Source of the DNA: Gammaproteobacteria bacterium
GTDB lineage: Bacteria > Pseudomonadota > Gammaproteobacteria > Ga0077554 > Ga007554
Length of the DNA: 36,952 nucleotides
Direction: 5' to 3'
NCBI GenBank assembly: GCA_005240065.1
Contig: SBBG01000032.1
Location: forward strand, 1-36,952
The notes beneath the pieces are model-generated. The model saw only the letters and a program-made list of their open reading frames with translations. It was not told where the DNA came from and did not search any database. A program made the translations under genes and the position numbers. Positions 1 to 8,240 of the stretch are shown here, piece after piece (the stretch's first letter is position 1; every line of letters starts with the position of its first letter).

Positions 1-402
1 GTTGACGCCAAACGGCGAAACCCACGGCCGCCCATGCCGGCCGCGCCCGGCGCGTTGTCTTTCCGCCAGGCACGCCTGCCCGGACACCGCACCCAGTCTC
101 CCTTTCTGCATCAGGTGACGGTTGGTGGAGTCGATGTCGTGATGAATTTCGAGGCTGGGTACCAGCATGCGGGCATCCTCGTTCATGTGGCCAAGGATGG
201 TATCGCTATCGAGCAATTCCAGGGGGTCGGGCAAGCGATAGCCCTTGCCCGGCACGCTGTGCAGTTCGATACCCCACTCGGCGAGGGATTGCAGGTGTTT
301 CCAGATTGCGCTGCGGCTCAGGTTCAGCGCTTTGCCCATCACCGCACCGGAATGAAAGCGGCCATCGGCGAGGATGCGAAGAAGTTGGTGGTGTGGCTGC
401 AT
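1..402 (-). CDS. birA: Bifunctional biotin-[acetyl-CoA-carboxylase] ligase / biotin operon repressor BirA, N-terminal part
   Basis: The first 134 codons of BirA are present; the C-terminal part lies beyond position 1. BirA makes biotinyl-5'-AMP and transfers biotin to the carboxyl-carrier protein of acetyl-CoA carboxylase in the cytoplasm. Residues 1 to about 60 form a winged helix (GAVMGKALNLSRSAIWKHL is the helix-turn-helix), so this is the long, DNA-binding class that can also repress biotin genes. The catalytic domain begins with DSTN and is followed by the biotinyl-AMP loop GRGRHGRPW. The start is the ATG at 402, which gives the usual N-terminus; no strong ribosome binding site is visible upstream of it. 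The frame runs open to the window edge. Confidence 0.93.
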   Translation of the reverse strand, partial: MQPHHQLLRILADGRFHSGAVMGKALNLSRSAIWKHLQSLAEWGIELHSVPGKGYRLPDPLELLDSDTILGHMNEDARMLVPSLEIHHDIDSTNRHLMQKGRLGAVSGQACLAERQRAGRGRHGRPWVSPFGVN

Positions 403-482
403 GCGGGAGATTTTACAACAGCAGGTGTGTCTCTCGCACTACCGGCATGGTTATAATGGTGATGTAACCGCACCTTGCCAGA

Positions 483-905
483 CTATTTCATCTTGCCTTC
501 CAGCGCCCGGATATCTTTGACTTCTTCCGCGGAGTAGATTTCTTCCAGCGCCATCGACGAACCTCTATGCGGCATCAGCAGTAACTCGGCCATATCCCGG
601 ATGTTTTTTTCCGCGAGGTTTGCGTTGCCCGCGGCCAGTTTGTCGAGCGTTGCGGCATAGCTGTAACCGGCTTGCGCGAACACCATGTCGACAAATTTTT
701 TCCGTTTTTCGGGCGGCAGGTTGGCGGGAGGCATGCCCAGATGTTCCTGCTCCTCCACTGCGCGGTAGGCCGTGGCGAGCTTTTGTAGTGCGGTCTCGTC
801 GCCAAGGGGGGCGGCGGTCATTGGGCGTTGACCTTCACAGGCGGAGATGCCGGCGGCGAGGAGCGCGGCGAGCGCGCATCGGCTGAGTTTTTCAAGTGAT
901 ACCAT
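483..905 (-). CDS. Small predicted lipoprotein, unknown function
   Basis: I do not recognise this 140-residue protein. It starts with a short basic segment and a hydrophobic stretch rich in Ala and Leu ending in GISAC, which fits a lipoprotein signal with Cys23 as the lipidated residue, although the box is not the classical LAGC. The rest is soluble and mostly helical in appearance, with many Ala, Glu and Lys residues. Its ATG (903-905) directly abuts the TAA of the ankyrin gene (906-908) with no base between, so the two are probably cotranscribed and translationally coupled. An envelope location is inferred from the signal only. Confidence 0.75.
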   Translation of the reverse strand: MVSLEKLSRCALAALLAAGISACEGQRPMTAAPLGDETALQKLATAYRAVEEQEHLGMPPANLPPEKRKKFVDMVFAQAGYSYAATLDKLAAGNANLAEKNIRDMAELLLMPHRGSSMALEEIYSAEEVKDIRALEGKMK

Positions 906-1475
906 TTACAATTGTCCTCCTTTCTCGCGCCTCGCCTGATTGAGAAGATTCGCGGCGTCGGTCTGGTCTTCCTTCATCGCCAGCATCAGCGCCGTCATGC
1001 CTTCCCGGTTTTTGATGTCGATGTCGGCGCCCTTGGCGAGCAGCAGTTTGACGACCTCGGTGTGTCCGCCGTAGGCCGCCCAGTGCAGCGCGGCGCCGCC
1101 GCTGTTTTCCTGGGCGTTGATGTTCGCCCCGCGATTGAGCAGCGCAGCGACGATGTCTTTGTGCCCCTTTTGCGCCGCGCGTATCAGCGGTGTCCAGCCC
1201 ATATTGTCCTTGATGTCCACTTGGGCGCCATGGGCGAGCAGCAGATCGGTGATTTCTTTGTTACCCAGCCGCGCCGCGTGCATCAGCGCGGTCCAGTCAT
1301 AACGGTTTTTCGCGTTGGCATCGGCACCCTGGTCCAGCATCTGTTTGACGGCGGCCGTGTCGCCATCGATGATTTTTTGCATCAGGGGCGTATTCTCGTC
1401 GCCACCGGCCAGGAAAAGAACGGCCAGTGCGGCGACCATGAGCGTGACAATGGCAAGAATTCTGCGGCGGACCAT
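906..1475 (-). CDS. Membrane-anchored ankyrin-repeat protein
   Basis: About five ankyrin repeats fill the protein. Clear units are WTALMHAARLG...LLLAHGA, WTPLIRAAQKG...LLNRGA, and AALHWAAYGG...LLLAKGA, with weaker first and last repeats. The N-terminus MVRRR followed by a hydrophobic segment ending near FLAGG is a signal anchor or uncleaved signal peptide, so the repeats should be in the periplasm. Ankyrin repeats are protein-binding scaffolds; the partner could be the downstream lipoprotein, whose start codon touches this stop. I chose the ATG at 1475. A TTG at 1511 has an AGAGG four bases upstream and would add 12 residues (MNFRTITPSKKS), so that start is a real alternative. Confidence 0.85.
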   Translation of the reverse strand: MVRRRILAIVTLMVAALAVLFLAGGDENTPLMQKIIDGDTAAVKQMLDQGADANAKNRYDWTALMHAARLGNKEITDLLLAHGAQVDIKDNMGWTPLIRAAQKGHKDIVAALLNRGANINAQENSGGAALHWAAYGGHTEVVKLLLAKGADIDIKNREGMTALMLAMKEDQTDAANLLNQARREKGGQL

Positions 1476-1594
1476 GGATTTTTTGGATGGGGTGATCGTT
1501 CGGAAGTTCAAAGCGCCTCTATTCTAGCAGATGGGATGGACGAATATTTTCGCTTGTGAAAAAATCCTGCTTTTCTCCCCCTCAAGAGAGCGAT

Positions 1595-1897
1595 ATGCGA
1601 AATTTCACCTGTCCGCGCTGCAACGAGCGCACCATCTCTCCCAGCGACAAGTTCCGTGCCGGCTGGTGGCAATCCGTCCATTGCGGTCATTGCGGCGCCC
1701 GGCTGTCGGCGCTGCCGCTGGCGGTCATGCTGGTGCATTTCATATATGTCTGGATCGCGGCATGGATTGCGGGTATTTATGTATATCAGATCGACCCGGT
1801 CTATTATGCCGCCGCCATTGCGACGTGGGTGGTGATCGAATCCATCAATGTCATGCTCATGCCCTTGGTGATATTGAAAGCACTCCCGCAGAAGTAG
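1595..1897 (+). CDS. Small zinc-ribbon membrane protein
   Basis: This is a 100-residue protein with an N-terminal zinc-ribbon of two cysteine pairs (CPRC at residues 6-9 and CGHC at 30-33). Two strongly hydrophobic segments follow (about 37-62 and 68-93). It therefore looks like a small inner-membrane protein with a cytoplasmic metal-binding knob. I chose the ATG at 1595 because AAGAGAG lies five bases upstream; a GTG at 1556 in the same frame gives a 113-residue form with no better ribosome binding site. I do not recognise a specific function. It is divergent from the ankyrin gene and convergent with the kinase gene at 1917. Confidence 0.7.
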   Translation: MRNFTCPRCNERTISPSDKFRAGWWQSVHCGHCGARLSALPLAVMLVHFIYVWIAAWIAGIYVYQIDPVYYAAAIATWVVIESINVMLMPLVILKALPQK

Positions 1898-1916
1898 CGG
1901 CAGGTTTGGGCTGAAT

Positions 1917-2798
1917 CTACTTCTCCGCCAAAAGAGTGTCGATCATTCCCATTGCTTGCGACAGATAGCTCCCGCCGAACAGGTTGAGGTGGTTGAGCAC
2001 ATGGTAGAGATTGTAAAGATTTTTGCGGACCAGGTGACCACTGTCCAGCGGCCAGGCTTCGTTGTAGGCCTGATAAAACCTTGCGGTGAATCCGCCGAAC
2101 AACTCGGTCATCGCCAGGTCTGTTTCGCGGTCGCCATAGTAGATTGCGGGGTCGAAGATGACGGGGTTGCCGTTGGTGTCGACGCCGTAATTGCCCGACC
2201 ACAGATCGCCATGCAGCAAGGAAGGGGCGGGTGTATGGCCGGCGAAAAACGTGTTCATGGCGGCCAGCAATCGTTCGCCCTTGTGTTGCAGCGTGCCGTG
2301 ATAGCCATTGCGGGCGGCCAGTTCGAACTGTAAGCCGAGGCGGTGTTCGCGCCAGAAGGTGAGCCAGTCGTGATTTGGAATATTGATTTGAGGCGTGCTG
2401 CCGATGGTGTTGTCGATGCGCCAGCCGTGGCACGGCGCGGTGACGCGGTGCATAGCGGCGAGCTGTTGTCCCAGCCGTTCCTGGGTGGCGTTGTCGTTAC
2501 GCCCGCGCAGGTCGAGGTATGTCAGGACGAGGTAGGCGGTATCGCCAACGGTGCCATGGCAGACTGGTTCGGGCGTAAGGAGGGTGTTGGTCTGGGCGAT
2601 CTCGCGCAATCCTGCTGCTTCGGCCTCGAACATGGTGGCCAGTATTGCGTCATTGAGCTTGATGAAATATTTTCGACCGTGGCCATCTTCGATTATATGG
2701 GCGGAGTTGATGCAGCCACCAGCGGCGGGCAGACGCGTGCGCAATTCGAAGGGTGAATACGTCGCTGTCGAGATGTGTTCGCAGATTTGGGGCCACAT
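1917..2798 (-). CDS. Fructosamine kinase family protein (YniA-like)
   Basis: The 293-residue protein matches the fructosamine/ketosamine-3-kinase family in length and motifs. The N-terminal lobe has a glycine-containing ATP region (AGGCINSAH) and a KYFIKLN strand carrying the ATP lysine. The catalytic loop is LLHGDLWSGNYG, with Asp as the likely base, followed by the metal-binding DPAIYYGDRETDLAM segment typical of this kinase fold. Members phosphorylate protein-bound or free ketosamines and other small substrates and take part in protein deglycation; the true substrate here is not known. It is followed on the same strand by no closely spaced gene and is separated from transaldolase by a family B repeat. 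Confidence 0.9.
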   Translation of the reverse strand: MWPQICEHISTATYSPFELRTRLPAAGGCINSAHIIEDGHGRKYFIKLNDAILATMFEAEAAGLREIAQTNTLLTPEPVCHGTVGDTAYLVLTYLDLRGRNDNATQERLGQQLAAMHRVTAPCHGWRIDNTIGSTPQINIPNHDWLTFWREHRLGLQFELAARNGYHGTLQHKGERLLAAMNTFFAGHTPAPSLLHGDLWSGNYGVDTNGNPVIFDPAIYYGDRETDLAMTELFGGFTARFYQAYNEAWPLDSGHLVRKNLYNLYHVLNHLNLFGGSYLSQAMGMIDTLLAEK

Positions 2799-2845
2799 GC
2801 CGGCATTTTAGCAAGGAACCATTGATTTATTCAGAGGTTCCGCAG

Positions 2846-2918
2846 TTAGGGTGCGCCGTGCGCGCCACATGGTATTGCTTATGCTGGGCAATATTGTGGC
2901 ACGTGGGACGCACCCTGC
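2846..2918. repeat. Family B interspersed palindrome, copy 1
   Basis: The left arm GTTAGGGTGCGCCGTGCGCG and right arm ACGTGGGACGCACCCTGC flank a spacer of about 35 bases. The arms match the other GTAGGGTGCG...CGCACCCTAC elements in this window. This copy has the longest loop. It fills the gap between the fructosamine-kinase-family gene and the end of transaldolase. Similar palindromes are common in proteobacterial intergenic regions. Confidence 0.7.
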
Positions 2919-2925
2919 AGATGAA

Positions 2926-4074
2926 TTACGCCGATGCGCGCATCTGGCTGGTCATGACCGATGCCTTGATGTCGATGGCGTTGAGCAAGGTTTTGAAGGA
3001 GGCGATGAATGCATCCACGCCTTCGTCTTCCAGTTGCTGAGTGATGGCATCCAGGTCGATGCCGAGCTGGCCGAGTAGTTCGATATCCCGGCGCGCCTCG
3101 TTCCAGCCGTTTTTCAGTGTCGCTTGAGCCTTGCCATGATCCTTGAATGCCTTGTAGGTGGCGGGAGGAATGGTGTTCACAGTGTCGGCGCCGATCAGGT
3201 TCTCGATATACATCACATCGCTGTAAGCGGGGTTCTTCACGCCGGTGCTGGCCCAGAGCAGCCGCTGTGCATGGGCGCCGGCGGCGCGCAGTTTGACAAA
3301 GCGCGGCGAACTGAACAGTCTTTCGTATGCCTGATAGGCCATTTTGGCGTTGGCGATGGCGATCTTGCCCTGCAAGCCCTGGAGTTGGGCGTGCTGTTCG
3401 GCGGGGGCGGTCTTCAGTTTTTCATCGAGCAGTTTGTCGACCAGGGCATCGACGCGACTGACGAAGAAGCTGGCGACGGAGGCGATGCCGCTGAGCGGTT
3501 TGCCTTTTTTGTAGGCGGTCTCCAATCCGGAGATATAAGCTTCTACGACCTCCTCGTAGCGTTTCACCGAGAACAACAGCGTGACGTTGACGTTGATGCC
3601 TTCGGCGATCAGCGCGGTGACGGCGGGCAGGCCCTCTTTCGTCGCCGGTACCTTGATCATGAGATTGGGGCGATTGACGCGCTCGGCCAGACGCAACGCC
3701 TCGGTGACGGTGGTGGCGGTATCGTGGGCGAGGTCGGGCGAGACTTCCAAGCTGATCATTCCGTCGCAACCGCCGGTCTTGTCGTAGACGGGGCGCAGCA
3801 GATCGGCGGCCTGTTGAATGTCTTCGATGGCCAGGTGGTAGAACAGCTCGCGGCTGCTTTGCGCGGGATTTCTGGCGAGCAGGTCAGCCAGCGCATCGTC
3901 ATAGTCATTGCTGCCGTTGATGGCCTTCTCGAAAATGGTCGGGTTGGAAGTCACCCCTTTCAGGCCATCCTCACGGATCATCCGCTCCAGCTCGCCCGAG
4001 CGCAGCATGGCGCGCTGAATATTGTCATACCAAGGGCTTTGCCCGAAATTTTGTAACTCCAGCAGTGGGTTCAT
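2926..4074 (-). CDS. tal: Transaldolase
   Basis: Transaldolase moves a three-carbon dihydroxyacetone unit from sedoheptulose-7-phosphate to glyceraldehyde-3-phosphate in the non-oxidative pentose phosphate pathway. The 382-residue length fits the longer bacterial subtype rather than the roughly 317-residue E. coli TalB form. The active-site lysine is Lys141 in LMIKVPATKEGLPA, which forms the Schiff base. The N-terminal VTSNPTIFEKAI and the NVTLLFS strand are family signatures. The gene stands alone; its start ATG at 4074 lies just downstream, in the direction of transcription, of a family A repeat. It is probably constitutive; no regulatory site is evident. Confidence 0.95.
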   Translation of the reverse strand: MNPLLELQNFGQSPWYDNIQRAMLRSGELERMIREDGLKGVTSNPTIFEKAINGSNDYDDALADLLARNPAQSSRELFYHLAIEDIQQAADLLRPVYDKTGGCDGMISLEVSPDLAHDTATTVTEALRLAERVNRPNLMIKVPATKEGLPAVTALIAEGINVNVTLLFSVKRYEEVVEAYISGLETAYKKGKPLSGIASVASFFVSRVDALVDKLLDEKLKTAPAEQHAQLQGLQGKIAIANAKMAYQAYERLFSSPRFVKLRAAGAHAQRLLWASTGVKNPAYSDVMYIENLIGADTVNTIPPATYKAFKDHGKAQATLKNGWNEARRDIELLGQLGIDLDAITQQLEDEGVDAFIASFKTLLNAIDIKASVMTSQMRASA

Positions 4075-4119
4075 TGAGGTTTCTCCTGACGTTCTTTGGG
4101 TGGGGTGATTTTCCCTTAT

Positions 4120-4255
4120 GGCACCTCTAAAAATCCGCTGAAGCCGCGATGGCTACGTTGGAAATGCGCTCAAAATGCTCATGTACTCCGTGTACGCTCC
4201 GCTTTTGAGCGCATTTCCGCCTTGCCCTCGCGCCCTGATCGAATTTTTAGAGGTA
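4120..4255 (+). repeat. Family A interspersed palindromic element, copy 1 (short subtype)
   Basis: The ends CACCTCTAAAAAT and ATTTTTAGAGGT are inverted repeats. Inside them, GGAAATGCGCTCAAAA (4160-4175) and TTTTGAGCGCATTTCC (4203-4218) form a perfect 16-bp stem. The heptamer CCCTTAT occurs on both sides (4113-4119 and 4256-4262), either as a target duplication or as part of the ends. No coding potential of its own is convincing. It resembles a non-autonomous MITE- or ERIC-like element, with three further copies in this window. Confidence 0.85.
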
Positions 4256-4262
4256 CCCTTAT

Positions 4263-4521
4263 CACCATGTATCGGCCGCCGTTCGGCGTTTTTGAATGTC
4301 TTTCAGACGTGTATTTTCCCGGAAAGTTTCGCGTCACGAGATTGACGTTCCAATGACGTAGAAATCTATGCAATAGGAGTGCCACAGTATGTCATGATGC
4401 GCGCCGTTAAAGTCCCTACTTTATTTGCCGCTATTCTGTGATGTACGTCAAGGTAGTTTGCCTGTTGCTGTGAAACACTGAGCCTGCAGATGACTCCCGG
4501 TGTTCTTCTGGATGGTGCGAT
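4263..4521. other. Intergenic stretch without recognised features
   Basis: This gap follows the family A repeat and precedes the secreted hypothetical gene. I see a weak promoter-like TTGACG at 4342-4347 with a poor TATGCA 19 bases downstream, and no convincing gene, RNA or terminator. Confidence 0.4.
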
Positions 4522-5037
4522 ATGATGTGGGTACGCAAGCATTACTTGATGGTTTTGACGATGCTGATCGCCATTGGCGTTTTTTGCCCGTTCTGCGCCA
4601 TGGCCGATGACATACTCGGCCTTGCTCCCGCCAAGCCCGTGATCGGTTCAGTGGATTGTACAAAAATCCGCGAAGAAGTGCCCGCCTGCCCGCATGTGCC
4701 GCTAACGGCGCATCAGCGCGAAACGCTCCCGGCGTCAAACGTCAATCCATGGATGGTGGCGCGGCTGATCGTCAAGAGATTTTTCGGGCTTCCCGAAAAT
4801 CAGGCGTCTACCGGTGCTGCTGCTTATTCCCCGGTATATAGCCCTTATCAATTCGTTCCACAGCCCTTCAGCGTCCAGCGCGGTTTTGATGTCAAGATGA
4901 CCTTGGCCTATCCCGGTGTCAGCATGAATGTCGACATGGATGATCTGAATACCAACTGGGCGCTTTTGGGTGGTGCGGTCCGGCCCTTTAATAACAACCA
5001 TCCCTATGCGGTGATGAGGTTCAGCTACCGCTGGTGA
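4522..5037 (+). CDS. Secreted hypothetical protein
   Basis: This 171-residue protein has a clear signal peptide: basic start, hydrophobic core around residues 8-25, and probable cleavage after CAMA before DDILG. The mature part has two cysteines in the segment SVDCTK...PACPH that could form a disulfide. The C-terminal half has alternating hydrophobic/polar strands ending in the aromatic-rich VMRFSYRW, which resembles an outer-membrane strand but is too short for a full barrel. I do not recognise a family. The start could be either of the two adjacent ATG codons at 4522 or 4525. It is convergent with the phospholipase gene, whose stop lies 9 bases away. Confidence 0.7.
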   Translation: MMWVRKHYLMVLTMLIAIGVFCPFCAMADDILGLAPAKPVIGSVDCTKIREEVPACPHVPLTAHQRETLPASNVNPWMVARLIVKRFFGLPENQASTGAAAYSPVYSPYQFVPQPFSVQRGFDVKMTLAYPGVSMNVDMDDLNTNWALLGGAVRPFNNNHPYAVMRFSYRW

Positions 5038-5045
5038 GGGCGCTT

Positions 5046-6218
5046 CTATAAAATGCGCTTTTTTCTGTCGGGCTCGCGGGCGTGGCGGATGCTCAGACGT
5101 TCGAGCGCGATGTCCACCCTGCCCCAAAACCATTCAAGCACACGCCGGTACCAGGGGCGCATGCGCCATTCCGCGACATGGTATTCCCGGCTTGCCGCAA
5201 AATCGGTCATGAACATGGTCCGCACTTCAGTGGCGAATCCGGCGTCGTCCACCTCCTGATTGGCCTCCAGGTTCCAGTGGAAATTCCAGCGGTCCAGATT
5301 GCTCGAACCGATGGCGCTCCAGTCGTCGCACAGTAGCACCTTGGCGTGGGTGAAACGCGGCTGGTATTCGAAGATTCTCACTCTGTGACGCAGTAACCCG
5401 TAATAAAATCGCCGCCCGGCGTGGCGTATCGCTGGATGGTCGGTGTGCGGACCCGGCAGCAGCAGACGCACGTCCACACCGCGCCGTGCGGCGGTGCCCA
5501 AGGCGCGGCGGATTTTCCAGGAGGGCACGAAATAGGCGGTGGCTATCCAGATCGTCTTCCTGGCATGACGGATGCGCTGGAGGAGGGAGCGCTTGATCTC
5601 GGTGCGGGCGGCGCCGTGGGCGAGGGTGACACGGCCGCGCTGGATGCCCGCTGTTTCTTCTTCTTTGGCGGCGGGTAAAGGCTGATCACTGCGATGCCGC
5701 CAGTTTTCCTCGAACAGTATCCGCCAGTCCGCGACATTGGGTCCGCAGATCTCTATCATGGTTTCACGCCAGTGCTGGCCGGGGTTCTGCGCGGGATCGA
5801 ATTCGTCGGTGATCCCCGCGCCGCCGGTGAAGGCGACGTGGTCATCTGTCAGCAGCAGTTTGCGGTGATCGCGGAACAGGTTGTGGTGCAATCCGTGGTA
5901 GCGCAGCGGATTGTAATAGCCGACACGAATATCGTTTTCCTCCAGCCTCTGCCGGTCCTCTTTGAGCAGTTTTTTCGCGCCGTAATCATCGAGCAGCAGG
6001 TATACTTCCACGCCCCGCATTCTGGCGGCAATGAGTCTATCGATGAAACGGCTGGCGACGGCCCCCGATTCGAACAGATAGAGTTCCATGAAAATATGGC
6101 TGCATGCGGCGTCGATCGCGTCGAGCATGGCGGGGTAGAATTGGCCGCCGTCGATCAACAGCCGGAACCGGTTGCCGTCGCGCCAGGGGAAATGATATTT
6201 GGAATGGTCCGCTTTCAT
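5046..6218 (-). CDS. clsB: Phospholipase D-family cardiolipin synthase, ClsB-like
   Basis: Both HKD catalytic motifs of the phospholipase D superfamily are intact: His118-x-Lys120-x4-Asp125 in DHRKLLLTDD and His291-x-Lys293-x4-Asp298 in THAKVLLCDD. The 390-residue length and the lack of N-terminal membrane segments fit ClsB rather than ClsA. ClsB condenses phosphatidylglycerol with another phospholipid to make cardiolipin at the inner membrane. The C-terminus is basic and amphipathic (WYRRVLEWFWGRV), probably membrane-binding. The start MKADHSKYHFPWRDGN gives the family N-terminus. It is a single gene with no obvious operon partner. Confidence 0.88.
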   Translation of the reverse strand: MKADHSKYHFPWRDGNRFRLLIDGGQFYPAMLDAIDAACSHIFMELYLFESGAVASRFIDRLIAARMRGVEVYLLLDDYGAKKLLKEDRQRLEENDIRVGYYNPLRYHGLHHNLFRDHRKLLLTDDHVAFTGGAGITDEFDPAQNPGQHWRETMIEICGPNVADWRILFEENWRHRSDQPLPAAKEEETAGIQRGRVTLAHGAARTEIKRSLLQRIRHARKTIWIATAYFVPSWKIRRALGTAARRGVDVRLLLPGPHTDHPAIRHAGRRFYYGLLRHRVRIFEYQPRFTHAKVLLCDDWSAIGSSNLDRWNFHWNLEANQEVDDAGFATEVRTMFMTDFAASREYHVAEWRMRPWYRRVLEWFWGRVDIALERLSIRHAREPDRKKRIL

Positions 6219-6350
6219 CGTTTCAGGTTATGCTGCCGCAAGTGGCGTGAAGAGTCAAAGGAAGCCGCCTCTTCTTGAAGTACCGGCAAACAGTTATTAT
6301 GTGAGGATGTTTCCTCCTTTTTTTCAGGCGCCAGACGTGCGGGTTGAGTC

Positions 6351-6866
6351 GTGAATAGAGTGTTCTGGATGTTTGTCGATATCTGCCGTCTGCGCATCGG
6401 GCCGCAAGACCTGCCGACGTCGACGACACTGCTGGTGGTCTCATTGCTGGCGTATCTGGCGCTTGCCATCGTGCTCTCGCTGTTGCAGATGCCGGTCATC
6501 AAGTCGCTACTCGCGGCGGGTCTGGATACCCTGTTGTTCGCCGCCTTGTCCTATTTTCTGCTCTGGGCGAGGTTGCTCGCCAACCGCTGGGTGCAGACCT
6601 GCACCGCGCTGGCGGGCAGCGGCGTGGTGCTGCAACTGATCGCCCTGCCGTTCATGATCTGGCAGACCCGGCTCGGCCCGGAAAACAGTATGGCTATTGT
6701 TCCGACGGCCTTCATGATGGCACTGCTGTTCTGGAACCTGGTGGTGGTCGGGCACATCCTGCGCCATGCCTTGTCCACGACCATGGGCGCCGGTGCGGTG
6801 CTGGCGACGGTCTATATGTTTATTTCAATGAGCATCATCAGAATATTGTTTTTCACCGGTACCTAA
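6351..6866 (+). CDS. Inner-membrane protein with four to five helices, first gene of the mpl operon
   Basis: The 171-residue protein is almost entirely hydrophobic, with predicted membrane segments around residues 25-45, 48-70, 78-102, 113-135 and 142-168. The N-terminal segment RLRIGPQDLPTST is reminiscent of Yip1-like membrane proteins. The start is a GTG at 6351; an in-frame ATG at 6369 would remove six residues. It ends six bases before mpl, so the two are probably cotranscribed. I do not know its function; a role near cell-wall recycling would be inference from position only. Confidence 0.75.
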   Translation: MNRVFWMFVDICRLRIGPQDLPTSTTLLVVSLLAYLALAIVLSLLQMPVIKSLLAAGLDTLLFAALSYFLLWARLLANRWVQTCTALAGSGVVLQLIALPFMIWQTRLGPENSMAIVPTAFMMALLFWNLVVVGHILRHALSTTMGAGAVLATVYMFISMSIIRILFFTGT

Positions 6867-6872
6867 GAACAC

Positions 6873-8240
6873 ATGCACATTCATATCCTGGGGGTTTGCG
6901 GCACATTCATGGGTGGCATCGCGGTGCTGGCGCGCCAGCTTGGCTACCGCGTGACGGGCTCTGACGCCAGTGTCTATCCGCCGATGAGCACACAACTGGC
7001 GGAGCAGGGCATCGGGCTGATGGAGGGATATGACCCCGCGCATCTCGACCCCGCACCGGATTGCGTCGTGATCGGCAATGCCCTCTCGCGCGGCAATCCG
7101 GCTGTCGAGTACGTGCTCGAGCGTGGCCTCAACTATACCTCCGGTCCGGCCTTTCTTGCTGAGCATCTTCTACGAAACCGCTGGGTGCTGGCGGTGGCGG
7201 GTACGCACGGCAAAACCACCACCAGCAGCATGCTGGCGTGGATACTGGAATATGCCGGGCTCAAGCCGGGTTTCCTGATCGGTGGAGTGCCAGGCAATTT
7301 CAGCATCTCGGCACGTTTGGGCGAGGCGCCGTTTTTCGTCGTGGAGGCGGACGAGTACGACACCGCCTTTTTCGACAAGCGTTCCAAGTTCGTCCATTAC
7401 CGGCCGCGGACCCTGATCATGAACAATCTCGAGTTCGATCATGCCGATATCTTTCCCGATCTTGAGGCGATCAAGCGGCAATTTCATCATCTGGTGCGTA
7501 CCGTGCCGGGTAATGGCCTGATCATCGCCAATGGCCGGGACGACAATCTCGATGACGTGCTGGAGCGTGGACGCTGGACGCCGGTGGAGTATTTCGGCGA
7601 GGAAGACACGGCGGGCTGGAATGCGCGTGACGTGGCGCCGGACGGCAGCGGTTTCGATGTCTGGTGGGCCGATACGCATGTGGGACGGGTGGCGTGGCCG
7701 CTGCTCGGGCGGCATAATGTCCACAATGCCCTGGCGGCCATCGCCGCCGCGCGCCATGCCGGGGTGATGCCGCGGCACGCGGTGGCGGCGCTCGCGGAGT
7801 TCTCAGGCGTGAAGCGGCGCATGGAGCAGCGTGGTGTGGTCAACGGCGTGACGGTGTACGATGATTTCGCCCATCACCCCACCGCCATTCAGGTCACCCT
7901 CGAAGGTCTTCGCAAGCGTGTCGGCGGTCAACGCATCATCGCCGTTCTGGAGCCGCGCTCCAACACCATGCGCATGGGCGTGCATCAGCAAATGCTCGCG
8001 CCGTCGCTGGCGCTGGCCGACGAGGTGATTTTATACCAGCCCGCCGATATCGGCTGGGACGTGGCCGCCGTGGCGGCAGGCCTTGGTCCCAAGGCCGCCG
8101 TATTCGACACCGTGCCGGCTATCGTCGCCCATCTGGTGGCCCATGCCCGCGCGGGGGATCAGGTGCTGATCATGAGTAACGGCGGCTTTGGCGGTATCCA
8201 TGCCAAACTGATCGAGGCACTGAAAACCGATGAGCCGTAA
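6873..8240 (+). CDS. mpl: UDP-N-acetylmuramate:L-alanyl-gamma-D-glutamyl-meso-diaminopimelate ligase
   Basis: Mpl is a cytoplasmic Mur-ligase-family enzyme that reattaches the recycled tripeptide L-Ala-D-Glu-meso-DAP to UDP-MurNAc, using ATP. The N-terminal Rossmann part begins MHIHILGVCGTFMGG. The ATP-binding loop is GTHGKTTT at residues 110-117. The acidic VVEADEYDTAFFDKRSKF segment and FDHADIF are typical of Mpl as opposed to MurC. The C-terminal domain has DDFAHHPTAI and EPRSNTMRMG. The length of 455 residues is normal. It overlaps ubiX by 11 bases. Confidence 0.96.
   Translation: MHIHILGVCGTFMGGIAVLARQLGYRVTGSDASVYPPMSTQLAEQGIGLMEGYDPAHLDPAPDCVVIGNALSRGNPAVEYVLERGLNYTSGPAFLAEHLLRNRWVLAVAGTHGKTTTSSMLAWILEYAGLKPGFLIGGVPGNFSISARLGEAPFFVVEADEYDTAFFDKRSKFVHYRPRTLIMNNLEFDHADIFPDLEAIKRQFHHLVRTVPGNGLIIANGRDDNLDDVLERGRWTPVEYFGEEDTAGWNARDVAPDGSGFDVWWADTHVGRVAWPLLGRHNVHNALAAIAAARHAGVMPRHAVAALAEFSGVKRRMEQRGVVNGVTVYDDFAHHPTAIQVTLEGLRKRVGGQRIIAVLEPRSNTMRMGVHQQMLAPSLALADEVILYQPADIGWDVAAVAAGLGPKAAVFDTVPAIVAHLVAHARAGDQVLIMSNGGFGGIHAKLIEALKTDEP

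Noticed and set aside
34-456. Plus-strand open frame of 140 codons
   Set aside because: It lies opposite birA, whose winged-helix and GRGRHGR motifs are on the minus strand.
912-1559. Plus-strand open frame of 215 codons
   Set aside because: It is the complement of the ankyrin gene; its apparent repeats mirror the ankyrin repeats.
3124-4056. Plus-strand open frame of 310 codons
   Set aside because: It is the antisense shadow of transaldolase, which has its catalytic lysine motif intact.
4179-4385. Small open frame inside a family A repeat
   Set aside because: It is produced by the palindrome; the other copies do not keep the frame. Similar frames at 17793-18125 and 33204-33695 are rejected for the same reason.
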